From positions 128,194-192,193 of the forward strand of contig CAJTFW010000008.1 of assembly GCA_910575445.1 (NCBI GenBank): DNA of 64,000 nt. The letters are read 5' to 3'. Each line of letters starts with the position of its first letter. Position 1 is the stretch's first letter. The stretch is from Lachnospiraceae bacterium (GTDB lineage Bacteria; Bacillota; Clostridia; Lachnospirales; Lachnospiraceae). The position numbers were made by a program, and so were the translations under genes. Below are positions 36,542-44,725 of this stretch, in pieces. The notes beneath the pieces are model-generated. The model was not told where the DNA came from. It was given only the letters and a program-made list of their open reading frames with translations, and did not search any database.

Positions 36542-37135
36542 TTATTTTACCTCTGGGTTACTCTCCATATATGCCGCTAATTCCTCATAGGTCATTTTTG
36601 ACATATCAACCTTCGTATCCGGTTTTGTGTCGCCGGACGCTCCTGGCTGGAAACCTCGGAAATTATTTTTCTGCGGTGTATTGAACAAATAAGCATCCGA
36701 CTTCTGAACCGCCTTGATTTGTTCGTCCCATCCAGTTAGCTTTCCATCCTCTCCTAGCTTCACCTTTGAGGTATCAATCAGCGCCTTTACTGCTTTGCCA
36801 TTTCTAGCTCCGGCAGCAGTCAGAGCAGCCTCAATCGCATTATCAAGTCGAAGCTGTGTAAGCTCTGCTTTATGTGCCTTCTCCTGGTCAGCGTTCTGTT
36901 GTTTCATGACTTCAATCTGCTTTTTCAACTCTTCATTGTCGCCCGCTGACGCTTTCAGAGTTTCAAGCTGTTTATCACGGTCCGAAACGGACATTCTCAG
37001 CGTCTTGTTTTCCTCAACAACTTCATCATGCTTTGGCTTCTCCACATACCCTTTCAATTCCTCCTGTGAAGCTTTTTCTGCTTTGGCTGCTAACTCCTCA
37101 CTAATACCAAGGGTGATAAATTCTTCTTTTTTCAT
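36542..37135 (-). CDS. scaffold protein (GP20 minor structural family)
   Basis: This 197-aa protein has a strong coiled coil (KAEKASQEELKGYVEKPKHD, LETLKASAGDNEELKKQIEV) followed by a conserved end, KAVQKSDAYLFNTPQKNNFR. This is the phage minor structural GP20/scaffold family that templates capsid assembly. It lies just upstream of the capsid gene. Confidence 0.88.
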   Translation of the reverse strand: MKKEEFITLGISEELAAKAEKASQEELKGYVEKPKHDEVVEENKTLRMSVSDRDKQLETLKASAGDNEELKKQIEVMKQQNADQEKAHKAELTQLRLDNAIEAALTAAGARNGKAVKALIDTSKVKLGEDGKLTGWDEQIKAVQKSDAYLFNTPQKNNFRGFQPGASGDTKPDTKVDMSKMTYEELAAYMESNPEVK

Positions 37136-37167
37136 TCTACTTATCCTCTCTTTCTTTACTTTGAAAA

Positions 37168-37233
37168 CTATCCTCTTACCAGCACTTCACGACTACCTTT
37201 TGTATTCACTGGTGTAATCATAATATCTGCCAT
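37168..37233 (-). CDS. 21-aa peptide with strong ribosome site
   Basis: From ATG at 37233, GGGAGG lies about 9 nt upstream. The frame reads MADIMITPVNTKGSREVLVR and one more residue, G, before TAG. It stands alone between the terminator at 37269 and the scaffold gene. The ribosome site argues for translation; the function is unknown. Confidence 0.4.
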   Translation of the reverse strand: MADIMITPVNTKGSREVLVRG

Positions 37234-37268
37234 TTTCAAATACCTCCCTTCTAAAATAAATTGGCATG

Positions 37269-37298
37269 AAAAAAGCACCTCTGTTTATCCAAAAGTGC
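37269..37298 (-). terminator. terminator after the MuF/86-aa gene pair
   Basis: On the minus strand GCACTTTT pairs with AGAGGTGC (with G-T pairs) around an 8-nt loop and is followed by six T. It would end transcripts after the 86-aa gene or cut the level of scaffold and capsid mRNA, unless antiterminated. Confidence 0.6.
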
Positions 37299-37340
37299 CT
37301 GTTTCAAAATCAATCTTTATTGAATACAATTTTAGTATTT

Positions 37341-37601
37341 TTAACTGTTTACATTTCTATCCTTTGTCGAAAAAGATGTAACATTTGAAAACCTTTTACA
37401 TGCTTTGCTTGAGCAAGTTTCGCATATATTTTTAGAATCATTAACTTCTAATGCCGCCTTTATCCTACGCTTATACTCATCAGGACCACCAAAACAATCA
37501 TAATTCCATGGCGGAAAAGATTCCTTAAACTTTTCTTTCCATTCCTTACGAAGCTGTTGTAATTCTTCATCATTTTTTAAATATTCCCACATCTTTTTCA
37601 T
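37341..37601 (-). CDS. 86-aa protein coupled to the MuF gene; possible immunity/partner protein
   Basis: I recognise no family. It starts MKKMWEYLKNDEELQQLRKE and is acidic-basic mixed and helical, with a conserved-looking FPPWNYDCFGGPDEYKRRIK. A Cys cluster, CETCSSKACKRF, could bind metal. Its ATG overlaps the MuF stop by 4 nt and a terminator follows, so it is made with MuF only. Small genes after C-terminally extended MuF proteins are candidates for immunity proteins; this is inference from layout. Confidence 0.65.
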   Translation of the reverse strand: MKKMWEYLKNDEELQQLRKEWKEKFKESFPPWNYDCFGGPDEYKRRIKAALEVNDSKNICETCSSKACKRFSNVTSFSTKDRNVNS

Positions 37602-39268
37602 CCAACCATCTCCTTATATGCCTTATATATTTCCTCTAAAATTCCAGTAAATTCCGCCTTACTTTTATAATCCAATACCTCAATACTCGTAATATCAGCA
37701 AATATTTCCATACAAGTATAGGTTCTATTTTCCAGCCAATAATCCGCCGAATGTCCTGCACACAAAATTTCATTTAAACCACCACTTGATAACGCACTGA
37801 AAATATCAGATAAAACCATATCTCCTTCATATTTTCCGCCTTCAGCAAACCATTGGGTAATCATCTCTTTATTATCATACACCTTTGCACTGGTTGTTTC
37901 AATTGCCTGAAGGAATTTTTCATTTTTCCAACTACAATATTCAAGAGTATCCATTCTATGTGATAGTTCATGCGCCTGAACAAAATTCATATCATATAAT
38001 TCATAATTAGGAGCCAAGGGATTGTATTGAATTACATCCAGTTCCTGGTTATACGCAAATGGTGCATCCAATTTCTCATTTGGCTGATACTCTGTTGACC
38101 CATTGTATAATATCATTTTATCGGTAAATGGTGTTGATTTCGTACTATTTAAAATTTGGCTAAACTCATCATTAGCTTTCCTAATCTTTTCATCTTGAAT
38201 CTGAGGAATCTGTATTAAATCTGCTTTACTACCACCATCAACAAAAGTCTCCTTCCACTCCTGATAGCTCATATCTGCTGGCACATAATAGGTTTTTCCA
38301 TCCTTACCTCTGGCTGCACGTTCTCCTATCTGGCCGAAGTCATCCTCAAAATATGGTACAGTTGTCGAACGGCAATAGACATGAAAAGGCGGCGCTGTGA
38401 TTCCCGGTTCATAGTCCTTCATCAAAAATACCTGACCATATAGGCTTTGGCATATCTCTGAAGTGTGGGAATCAAGCGTCGCCACAATTTCATATTGTTC
38501 TACATTCAGGTCATTAAAACAGTCTTTTTGCGCTGCCGAACTGAAATATGCTTCTTCTGTCATCACAAGCCGGCCCGCATTGCGTTTGGAAGCATTCATC
38601 CTGCGGGCAATCGTATCAATCGCTTTCTGCGGGTCCTGTCCTAGCATAATATTTTGTGTCAGCTCCTTATGAACCTCAGAAATCAGTTTCTGTTTATTGC
38701 TCCATATTCTTTCGGAAAAATTCTTTCCATCCACTGCCCAGGGCTTATGAATTACCTTTTCAATCTTACGCTGGTCCAACGCAGAGATATTCCATCCTAT
38801 TCGGAATCCATGTTGCAGCTCATACGCAGTTCGATAATAGCCTCCCAAATAAATGTTCTTCATAACCGCATCCACGCTGTCCAATTGATTACCAAACATA
38901 AGCTCAAGGCTCTGTTGTGTTTGCAGTTTCAAAGCTTCTAGTTGAGAAATATGATATTTAGCAGAAGCGTTCTCTAATTCTTTCATCCATCTCTGGTTTA
39001 TTGCATTTTCCTGGCCATGCCGAATATAGTCTTTTACATCCCATTTGAATTCTTTCAGAGCCACGCCAGAAAGCATCTTATGGGCCTCTGCCATCGACAC
39101 CCCATTATTAGCTGCAAGGCGCCCATACCAGTTGTTAATCTTGCCCTCAAGCTCTCTTAGCGCTCTTCGATACTGCTTTTCGATTTCCAGATAGGCTGCT
39201 GCACCCTTTTGATTTTGGACCGCTTCTAGCTGCGCAAAGCGCTGCTTCCAATAGTTGCTATTATTCAT
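37598..39268 (-). CDS. MuF/SPP1 gp7 head protein with C-terminal HELSH metalloprotease-like domain
   Basis: This 556-aa protein has an N-terminal helical part (1-190), then the MuF/gp7 head-morphogenesis domain at about 195-310 (ARRMNASKRNAGRLVMTEEA, QYEIVATLDSHTSEICQSLY, TAPPFHVYCRSTTVPYF). The extra C-terminal 190 residues contain QAHELSHRMD (His433, Glu434, His437), a zincin HExxH motif. Possible third ligands lie in CMEIFADI (Glu521). The plain family ends soon after the Cys-Arg-Ser motif, so this is a fusion. MuF proteins travel in the capsid and many carry toxin-like C-termini. Here it would be a putative injected protease or an internal processing enzyme. Confidence 0.85.
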   Translation of the reverse strand: MNNSNYWKQRFAQLEAVQNQKGAAAYLEIEKQYRRALRELEGKINNWYGRLAANNGVSMAEAHKMLSGVALKEFKWDVKDYIRHGQENAINQRWMKELENASAKYHISQLEALKLQTQQSLELMFGNQLDSVDAVMKNIYLGGYYRTAYELQHGFRIGWNISALDQRKIEKVIHKPWAVDGKNFSERIWSNKQKLISEVHKELTQNIMLGQDPQKAIDTIARRMNASKRNAGRLVMTEEAYFSSAAQKDCFNDLNVEQYEIVATLDSHTSEICQSLYGQVFLMKDYEPGITAPPFHVYCRSTTVPYFEDDFGQIGERAARGKDGKTYYVPADMSYQEWKETFVDGGSKADLIQIPQIQDEKIRKANDEFSQILNSTKSTPFTDKMILYNGSTEYQPNEKLDAPFAYNQELDVIQYNPLAPNYELYDMNFVQAHELSHRMDTLEYCSWKNEKFLQAIETTSAKVYDNKEMITQWFAEGGKYEGDMVLSDIFSALSSGGLNEILCAGHSADYWLENRTYTCMEIFADITSIEVLDYKSKAEFTGILEEIYKAYKEMVG

Positions 39269-40793
39269 CCTCTACACCATCTTCCCCTGGCAGTTCTCGA
39301 CCTGACGAATTGTCTTGTTGCTGGAAAGGATTATAGCTTTGTTCCTCAAATGTCGCTTGCTCCTCCTTTCTTTGTTTTGTCAAGCGTTCTATCTCTTTTT
39401 GTGGGTCATCAATCCACGGATGTTGCCCTATGATAGTCTCATCTGATAAGATTCCTACGGATTTCTGACAGTTTTCGATTGCCTCTGTCTCATTAATGAG
39501 AATATCTCTATTGAAAATAATATCTACTTTCTCATCATCAAAATTTCCTTTCCCTGCATTGAACAAATAAGCATTAACAAACCACAAAATTTCTTCAAAA
39601 GCTGCCTGAAACTCTGTTTCCATATCATTTGCATCCAGGTCAATATCAGAATACATAGACTGAATGTTCATCTGATTGGGATTCCCAGATAAGCGGTCAT
39701 CCTTCGCATCATATCCCATTGCATTTTCAATCAATGCTTTCTTAAAGGCTTCTAATATACTTTTATAGTTTTCTGCATTGATTGTAATTTCAAGAGTTTC
39801 CACCCCGCCTTTGCTCTCTCCATCGTTTCGGACTTTAACTGCTCCAAAGGTTGCAAGGTTACGCCTGAACTCACCCAAATCTTGCCCGTCATAATTCTTC
39901 AGGACAAGAATTGTATTGCGCGAATCCTCCTGCATACTGTTTTCAAAATCTGATAACATAATATTGATTCCGTCCTGAAGTGTTTTTACCTTTTTTATCA
40001 GTGGAATTTCTCCATCATTGTATTTCAGGGGAATAAGTGGTATCCTCTGCCAATTCAGACCAAGTGCCATTCCCGCATCATCCATAGCCGTAACATAGGG
40101 AAGCTCAAAAGCTTCTTGCTCTGTGCTGATATCAGAAATCAGCCTTCCTCCATCCAGCACAAACTTATGGATTCCCTGTAAATCATATATCTCCACTTTT
40201 TCGATAATTTTAGATATTGTTCCCTCATAACCCATTACCTGATAAAGCCTGACTGCAAAATCCAAGATGGTGTGCTCGCTATCTTTCCAGAAAGGAAGCA
40301 CTTCATATCCAGGAAACAATCGAAAGGACAGCACCCCATCCTCTGTATAGTAGGGATATAGCCAGGCAATACCGCCATTCAGTGCAGCCTTGCCTCCATT
40401 TTTTAAAGTCTTCATAAATCGTTTATTGAATATCTCTTTTAAACATTCAACATACAATTCATTATCACCTTCTACCACAAAAGGCTGACCTAACAAGTAG
40501 TTCGCTTTCTGGTTCACCATCTTACCATATTGGTTGTCAATGATTCGGTTGTTAGGGAGATTATCAACCGGCTGAAGCTTCCCACCTTCTCCAATCATAG
40601 TCCGCTTACGGGTCAAAATATCATGCTCATTGTCATAGTACAGATGACCTTTAATCTGCATGATTCGCTGAGGGCTATTCTTCCAAAAAGCAATTTCTTT
40701 CTCCAGAAATTCCTTGTCGCTCATACGACTTCGCGCACCTTGTAAAATCAAATTGCTCACTTTGCTTGTTAAAAATTCCACAAAATTCAACAT
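39261..40793 (-). CDS. portal protein (SPP1 gp6-like)
   Basis: This 510-aa protein contains NRIIDNQYGKMVNQKANYLL, GIAWLYPYYTEDGVLSFRLF, LQDGINIMLSDFENSMQEDS and IQSMYSDIDLDANDMETEFQ. These are the SPP1 gp6-type portal signatures. It forms the dodecameric DNA gate of the head. It lies between the large terminase and the MuF gene, overlapping the latter by 8 nt. Confidence 0.93.
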   Translation of the reverse strand: MLNFVEFLTSKVSNLILQGARSRMSDKEFLEKEIAFWKNSPQRIMQIKGHLYYDNEHDILTRKRTMIGEGGKLQPVDNLPNNRIIDNQYGKMVNQKANYLLGQPFVVEGDNELYVECLKEIFNKRFMKTLKNGGKAALNGGIAWLYPYYTEDGVLSFRLFPGYEVLPFWKDSEHTILDFAVRLYQVMGYEGTISKIIEKVEIYDLQGIHKFVLDGGRLISDISTEQEAFELPYVTAMDDAGMALGLNWQRIPLIPLKYNDGEIPLIKKVKTLQDGINIMLSDFENSMQEDSRNTILVLKNYDGQDLGEFRRNLATFGAVKVRNDGESKGGVETLEITINAENYKSILEAFKKALIENAMGYDAKDDRLSGNPNQMNIQSMYSDIDLDANDMETEFQAAFEEILWFVNAYLFNAGKGNFDDEKVDIIFNRDILINETEAIENCQKSVGILSDETIIGQHPWIDDPQKEIERLTKQRKEEQATFEEQSYNPFQQQDNSSGRELPGEDGVEDE

Positions 40794-40804
40794 ATTACCT
40801 CACC

Positions 40805-42133
40805 CTACTCAAAGCTGAAGGTCTCACCTTTGCTAAAGTCTTCCATTGCATAACGCATAGCATCCATCAGATGATTAAAATCATCTATTGGCTTATTTAA
40901 CCGCTTGCCTGTCTTTGTATCTGTATCCCAGGTGTAATTGCTTATCTCAGTGATAAAATTTACGCATCTAGGATGCACAATGATGTGATAGTCCTGAAGG
41001 TAGTCAATGCCATTGTTTACACTGTCTTTACCCTTTCTTGCCTGCTGGATATGTGAAAGACCCAAATCATACAGGCGGTCAATGCTTTTAGGTTCAGCGT
41101 TCTCTGCTCTGATTCGCTCTTTTCGATAGCCCATCGTAGTGACTTCTGAAGCAATCCGTTCATTGCTCATACCAGGTTTATACATTTCATCAAAGACCCA
41201 CAGAGTTTTGGCCTTTTCGTCTACCAGTCCGCAAAACAAAGCAGAAGGGTCATTCGTATAACCAAAATCTAATCCAAAAGCAGACTTTACATTAGGCAAT
41301 CTGCGGATTGTATCAATGTCAAATGCTTTTTCTTCCCAGTTCTCATAGATAAGCCCTTCTACAATTCCCCAGTCACCCAGGCCTGCAACGCGGTACCGCC
41401 TAGGATTATTCAGGCGCATAGTCTCAAAGACTTTCTGATCTGCCTCATCTAGCCATTCATTGCAAAGATAATTCGTAGTCATGGCCAAAGTTTCATCATC
41501 TGGCTTATCAAAAAATCTCTTTTTTATCCAGTGATGTTCATTCCACGGATTAAATGTCAGTGTGATTTGTTTAAATAATCCAGTCTCTGTTGGTATCGCC
41601 CCACGGATGGATTCATCCAGCATATTAAAATCATTTTCGTTTCCAATCTCATATGCCTCTTCGATCCACATAAAACACAGATAGCCATGCTCAACCGTTA
41701 TGGAAGTAACTTTCAGTGGGTCATCTAATCCCCGGAAGTATATTTTCTGTCCGGTAGGCCTATAGGTCATCTCAAGGGGACTTTCTTTTATGTCCCAATG
41801 ACTTTCTACTCCCAAGCGATGTATCGCCCATTTTAGCTCTGTAAAGCAGCTGTCCTTTAGCGTTCTGAAAGTTTTCCTGACTACAAGAGTATTGGCATCC
41901 GGGTATTTCATCATGTTTGTGATATACCACAGAGCTGTTGTCTTTGACTTCTTGCTCGCACGGCTTCCCTTGCAAATTCTGTATCTGCCTTTCCAGTTCC
42001 AGAAGGTCCCATAGCCCTTTCCAACCACATCTGGCAGAGAAATCACCCGTTTACCGGAGATGGAGGAAGCATACTGCTCTGGCATATAAAAGCGTTTCTG
42101 ATAATCAAAAACGTACTGACTGCTAGTCTTCAA
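40805..42133 (-). CDS. terL: terminase large subunit (PBSX family)
   Basis: The protein is about 442 aa with a variant Walker A ICKGSRASKKSKTTALW, coupling motif region YLCFMWIEEAYEIGNENDFN (Walker B WIEEA) and a nuclease domain beginning SAFGLDFGYTNDPSALFCGL, with ending DFNHLMDAMRYAME. It cuts and pumps DNA into the prohead. The reading frame reaches back to ATG 42172. I prefer TTG 42133 (KTSSQYVFDYQKRFY) because GGAG lies 9 nt upstream and the overlap with terS shrinks to 11 nt; ATG 42085 is a third option. Confidence 0.92.
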   Translation of the reverse strand: MKTSSQYVFDYQKRFYMPEQYASSISGKRVISLPDVVGKGYGTFWNWKGRYRICKGSRASKKSKTTALWYITNMMKYPDANTLVVRKTFRTLKDSCFTELKWAIHRLGVESHWDIKESPLEMTYRPTGQKIYFRGLDDPLKVTSITVEHGYLCFMWIEEAYEIGNENDFNMLDESIRGAIPTETGLFKQITLTFNPWNEHHWIKKRFFDKPDDETLAMTTNYLCNEWLDEADQKVFETMRLNNPRRYRVAGLGDWGIVEGLIYENWEEKAFDIDTIRRLPNVKSAFGLDFGYTNDPSALFCGLVDEKAKTLWVFDEMYKPGMSNERIASEVTTMGYRKERIRAENAEPKSIDRLYDLGLSHIQQARKGKDSVNNGIDYLQDYHIIVHPRCVNFITEISNYTWDTDTKTGKRLNKPIDDFNHLMDAMRYAMEDFSKGETFSFE

Positions 42134-42623
42134 GCTGCTCTTCTCCAGATATGACAACCGGTATGTTGACACTTACATCCAGCTTGTCATTCCACATGCC
42201 CAAATGCTTTCCCAAAAGTTCAAGAGCTTTTAATTTATCATTTAGCCTGACCTCACGTTCAATCCCTTCCCCCTTTTTTGTTGGAATTATTTTCACCTTC
42301 ACAGACTGGATGGCAGCAGTGTCATCGGAAGTAGCGCTAAGCTTAATGGTCGCATCCTCTGCATTAATTACATCAGCAGCATTTACAAAAGCTATCTTTG
42401 CAAGCTCTAAGACAACTCGGTCTTGATTTACTCCAGTTCTCTTGCTCCGCTCTGCCATCTGTTCAGCGATTGCCTGTTGAACCATAACTTTTGATAACAG
42501 TCTTGCACTTTGTTCTTGTGCTGTTTTTACAGAATACCCTGCTCTGATTGCTGCTTGTGTTGCGTTCAGGTCAATCAGGTATTCATCAACAAAGCGTTGC
42601 TGTTTCTCTGTTAGCTTTGCCAT
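42123..42623 (-). CDS. terS: terminase small subunit
   Basis: The start is at ATG 42623 (AGGAAGGTG 7 nt upstream). The 166-aa protein begins MAKLTEKQQRFVDEYLIDLN, then ATQAAIRAGYSVKTAQEQSA, the Terminase_2 HTH, and VLELAKIAFVNAADVINAED. It binds the pac/cos site and recruits TerL. An in-frame ATG at 42713 lies within the GNAT gene end and has no ribosome site. Confidence 0.92.
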   Translation of the reverse strand: MAKLTEKQQRFVDEYLIDLNATQAAIRAGYSVKTAQEQSARLLSKVMVQQAIAEQMAERSKRTGVNQDRVVLELAKIAFVNAADVINAEDATIKLSATSDDTAAIQSVKVKIIPTKKGEGIEREVRLNDKLKALELLGKHLGMWNDKLDVSVNIPVVISGEEQLED

Positions 42624-42703
42624 CCGGTAACACCTTCCTTTCTGCAAAACAAAAAGCAGCCCTTCTGGACTGCCTCTGTTCAAATTAATATCATCAACTA
42701 TAG

Positions 42704-43297
42704 TTAATTCCAATATGCTGAAAAATCAATTTTTTTATACAACGTATATAAACCTTCATTATTTAACTCATCATATAATTTTTTAAAACCCTGCTTCTCA
42801 TAAAATTTTTCATACATACATTCACGACACTCTAATACAATCAAATTTCCTCCAACAACTTTTGCTGCTAAACTAATTGCATGATAACATTCGTTCAATA
42901 CTTGCTGCCCGTCTAAATCTATATTTTTATAGTCATCACATCTCCCAAGCTGACCTATCAAATATGCTGGAACAGAATTAATACTATCTCTTCCTGGATA
43001 TTCTCCAAGAACTTTTCTTTTTTTCTTTTTTGATAAATTGGATATATCTAAAGATTTTTGAGCAATCGTAAAATAAGCAATTACAATAAATTGGTCTTGT
43101 AATAATTTTTCTAAATCAATTACAAGATATGTTTTTCCATAATTTGTTTTTTCATATGGTACTGCTTTATGAATCAAAAAGTTCTCTAAATCAATTTCAC
43201 GTTGACAAGAGAACTTTTTGAAAGCATTTTCAATTTTTTGTTCATCATACTCTTTACCGAGTATTTCTCCCAATGGTATTACCTTGTATTCTTTCAT
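42704..43297 (-). CDS. GNAT acetyltransferase-like protein, putative toxin of a two-gene module
   Basis: This 197-aa protein contains TYLVIDLEKLLQDQFIVIAY, VPAYLIGQLGRCDDYKNIDL, AAKVVGGNLIVLECRECMYE and KFYEKQGFKKLYDELN. This is the beta-alpha order of GNAT folds with the final Y-x-x-x-GF motif. GNAT toxins acetylate aminoacyl-tRNA or proteins. The partner gene just upstream (10-nt gap) has the size of an antitoxin. Base composition is AT-rich compared with the flanking packaging genes, suggesting insertion as a moron. Confidence 0.75.
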   Translation of the reverse strand: MKEYKVIPLGEILGKEYDEQKIENAFKKFSCQREIDLENFLIHKAVPYEKTNYGKTYLVIDLEKLLQDQFIVIAYFTIAQKSLDISNLSKKKKRKVLGEYPGRDSINSVPAYLIGQLGRCDDYKNIDLDGQQVLNECYHAISLAAKVVGGNLIVLECRECMYEKFYEKQGFKKLYDELNNEGLYTLYKKIDFSAYWN

Positions 43298-43306
43298 TCG
43301 TATACT

Positions 43307-43486
43307 TTATTTACTTAAAACCTTTAATAAATTATTCTTCAAATTTTTTTCTTGACTCAAATGAGCTAAATTAGAATGAAAGTCTTTTTGCAATGTGGGA
43401 GCCACTGCTTTAGTCATTTCATTAACAAACTCGTTTGTTTTATCTGGCATAACCATAAACTGTTTACTGAATGTTGATGTTGCCAT
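43307..43486 (-). CDS. 59-aa antitoxin-like protein next to the GNAT gene
   Basis: The start is at ATG 43486 (AGGAGGTGAT 5 nt upstream). The protein reads MATSTFSKQFMVMPDKTNEF, then VNEMTKAVAPTLQKDFHSNL and a short charged end. I recall this type of short protein next to GNAT genes in many Firmicutes. It lacks an obvious HTH, so it would act by protein contact. Its own promoter lies at 43550-43577. Confidence 0.75.
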   Translation of the reverse strand: MATSTFSKQFMVMPDKTNEFVNEMTKAVAPTLQKDFHSNLAHLSQEKNLKNNLLKVLSK

Positions 43487-43549
43487 ACTTATCACCTCCT
43501 AAATGATATGACGCCAAGCTATACAATATCCATATATTTGTATATTATC

Positions 43550-43577
43550 ATTATAATCTAGTTTGGTGAAAAATCAA
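43550..43577 (-). promoter_or_regulatory. promoter of the antitoxin-like/GNAT pair
   Basis: On the minus strand a -35 TTGATT (43572-43577) and a -10 TATAAT (43550-43555) are 16 nt apart, about 60 nt before the 59-aa gene. A private promoter fits a moron-type module expressed in the lysogen. Confidence 0.6.
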
Positions 43578-43617
43578 GTAAAAACATCCATTTTAATTAC
43601 ATTTCATAATAACTTTT

Positions 43618-43680
43618 TAGCATATTATACTATTTTTTTAACATATTATATTATTTTTTTAGTGTATTATACTACTTTTA
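43618..43680. repeat. three imperfect 21-bp AT-rich tandem units
   Basis: The unit CATATTATACTATTTTTTTA is repeated three times with a few changes. On the minus strand each unit carries a TATAAT. It may be a protein-binding or late-promoter region between the ArpU-like regulator and the structural operon. The rest of 43681-43799 shows nothing else. Confidence 0.55.
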
Positions 43681-43799
43681 CAATAAATTTATTTACAATG
43701 CCTAATCTCCAAATCAGAATCTGTACTCTCTACTTATATCTTCCTACCTATGAAGCCAATTCTATTATAAAACGGCATTTCCGGCAAAAACGGCCTTTT

Positions 43800-44222
43800 T
43801 TATCTAATTTTATATTTTTCAAGATATTTATCCCGAATATGTCGTCGTATATAATCCTCTCGGCCACCATATCCTATCTTTTCTGCAATCTTTATCCAGC
43901 TCATCCCCTCTATGTATCTCATACGGAAGATGAAGCGGGTCTGTCCATCTTCAATATTTTTGACCCACTGCTCTACTGTCTGTACTTGTAATTCTCTGTG
44001 TTTTAGAACCTTTTTCCTATGCTCATACAGGTTCCAGTCAAAGCCAACCACACTTTGTGGCTTGGGATAACCGTCTCGATAGTCAAGGATTGTACTACTT
44101 CCAATTCCCGCATCCGACATCAGCATACTTTCTAATTCTGCTTTCAAAAATGGAAGTTCTCTTTTATATTTTTGATAATTTTTTAACAGTTTTTTTGTTA
44201 TCTGGACTTCTATGAATGTCAC
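43800..44222 (-). CDS. ArpU/RinA-like phage transcriptional regulator (DUF1492 type)
   Basis: This 140-aa protein has a helical N-terminus, then QTVEQWVKNIEDGQTRFIFR and MRYIEGMSWIKIAEKIGYGG, a sigma-70 region 4-like HTH. Proteins of this kind switch on packaging and morphogenesis genes and lie right upstream of terS in many phages, as here. The AT-rich repeats downstream are a plausible target. Confidence 0.85.
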   Translation of the reverse strand: MTFIEVQITKKLLKNYQKYKRELPFLKAELESMLMSDAGIGSSTILDYRDGYPKPQSVVGFDWNLYEHRKKVLKHRELQVQTVEQWVKNIEDGQTRFIFRMRYIEGMSWIKIAEKIGYGGREDYIRRHIRDKYLEKYKIR

Positions 44223-44262
44223 CCCCTATAATATTTCTACTTTTCAAATTAATATAGGCTTC

Positions 44263-44529
44263 TCATCCATCTTTTCTTTTATCAGGTTTTGCCAGAAGCG
44301 TAATGCTTTTGTCTCTCTGAATAAATCCCATATTGATTAACCTATACTGTGATGAAGCATCAGCTTTTCTAACTATGATGCCTTCTTTTTCCAGCTCTTT
44401 CATGTAAGTATGTACTGTTGATTTTGCACAATGGATATCTTTGGCAATCTCATCATAGTTGGGATAAAACTGATGTTTTTTGTAATAATTGATGATAAAC
44501 TTAACGATATAGTGATTTATTACTGTCAT
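44263..44529 (-). CDS. winged-helix DNA-binding protein
   Basis: This 88-aa protein starts VINHYIVKFIINYYKKHQFY. PNYDEIAKDIHCAKSTVHTY followed by MKELEKEGIIVRK is a LexA-N/MarR-like winged helix. It has no dimer or sensor domain. It is probably an early or middle regulator working with the ArpU-like protein. Confidence 0.78.
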   Translation of the reverse strand: MTVINHYIVKFIINYYKKHQFYPNYDEIAKDIHCAKSTVHTYMKELEKEGIIVRKADASSQYRLINMGFIQRDKSITLLAKPDKRKDG

Positions 44530-44650
44530 TTACCTCTCTCCTAATGTTATTTTTCTTGCACTTCTCCAAAGCCAGGCTTATAATAATACCAGTTGTCAGT
44601 TCCGGGAGGAGTGCGGCTTGGTCGTATAGCCGGTGTCTAAGCTCAACCAT
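44501..44650 (-). CDS. possible 49-aa protein
   Basis: From ATG 44650 the frame reads MVELRHRLYDQAALLPELTT, GIIISLALEKCKKNNIRREV and NDSNKSLYR. AAGGGA lies about 8 nt upstream. It overlaps the winged-helix start by 29 nt. The composition looks coding but no family is recognised. The remaining 44651-44725 stretch has nothing visible. Confidence 0.4.
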   Translation of the reverse strand: MVELRHRLYDQAALLPELTTGIIISLALEKCKKNNIRREVNDSNKSLYR

Positions 44651-44725
44651 TTGATAATCCCTTAGAAACACGCGGCTGCTGGCAGCTTTTTAGATGACTT
44701 TACAATTCTTCTTCAAACTGACAGT

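Noticed and set aside
43563-43991. 142-aa plus-strand ORF with Leu/Tyr/Phe-rich start
   Set aside because: It runs through the AT-rich repeats and antisense to the ArpU-like gene; it is a composition artefact.
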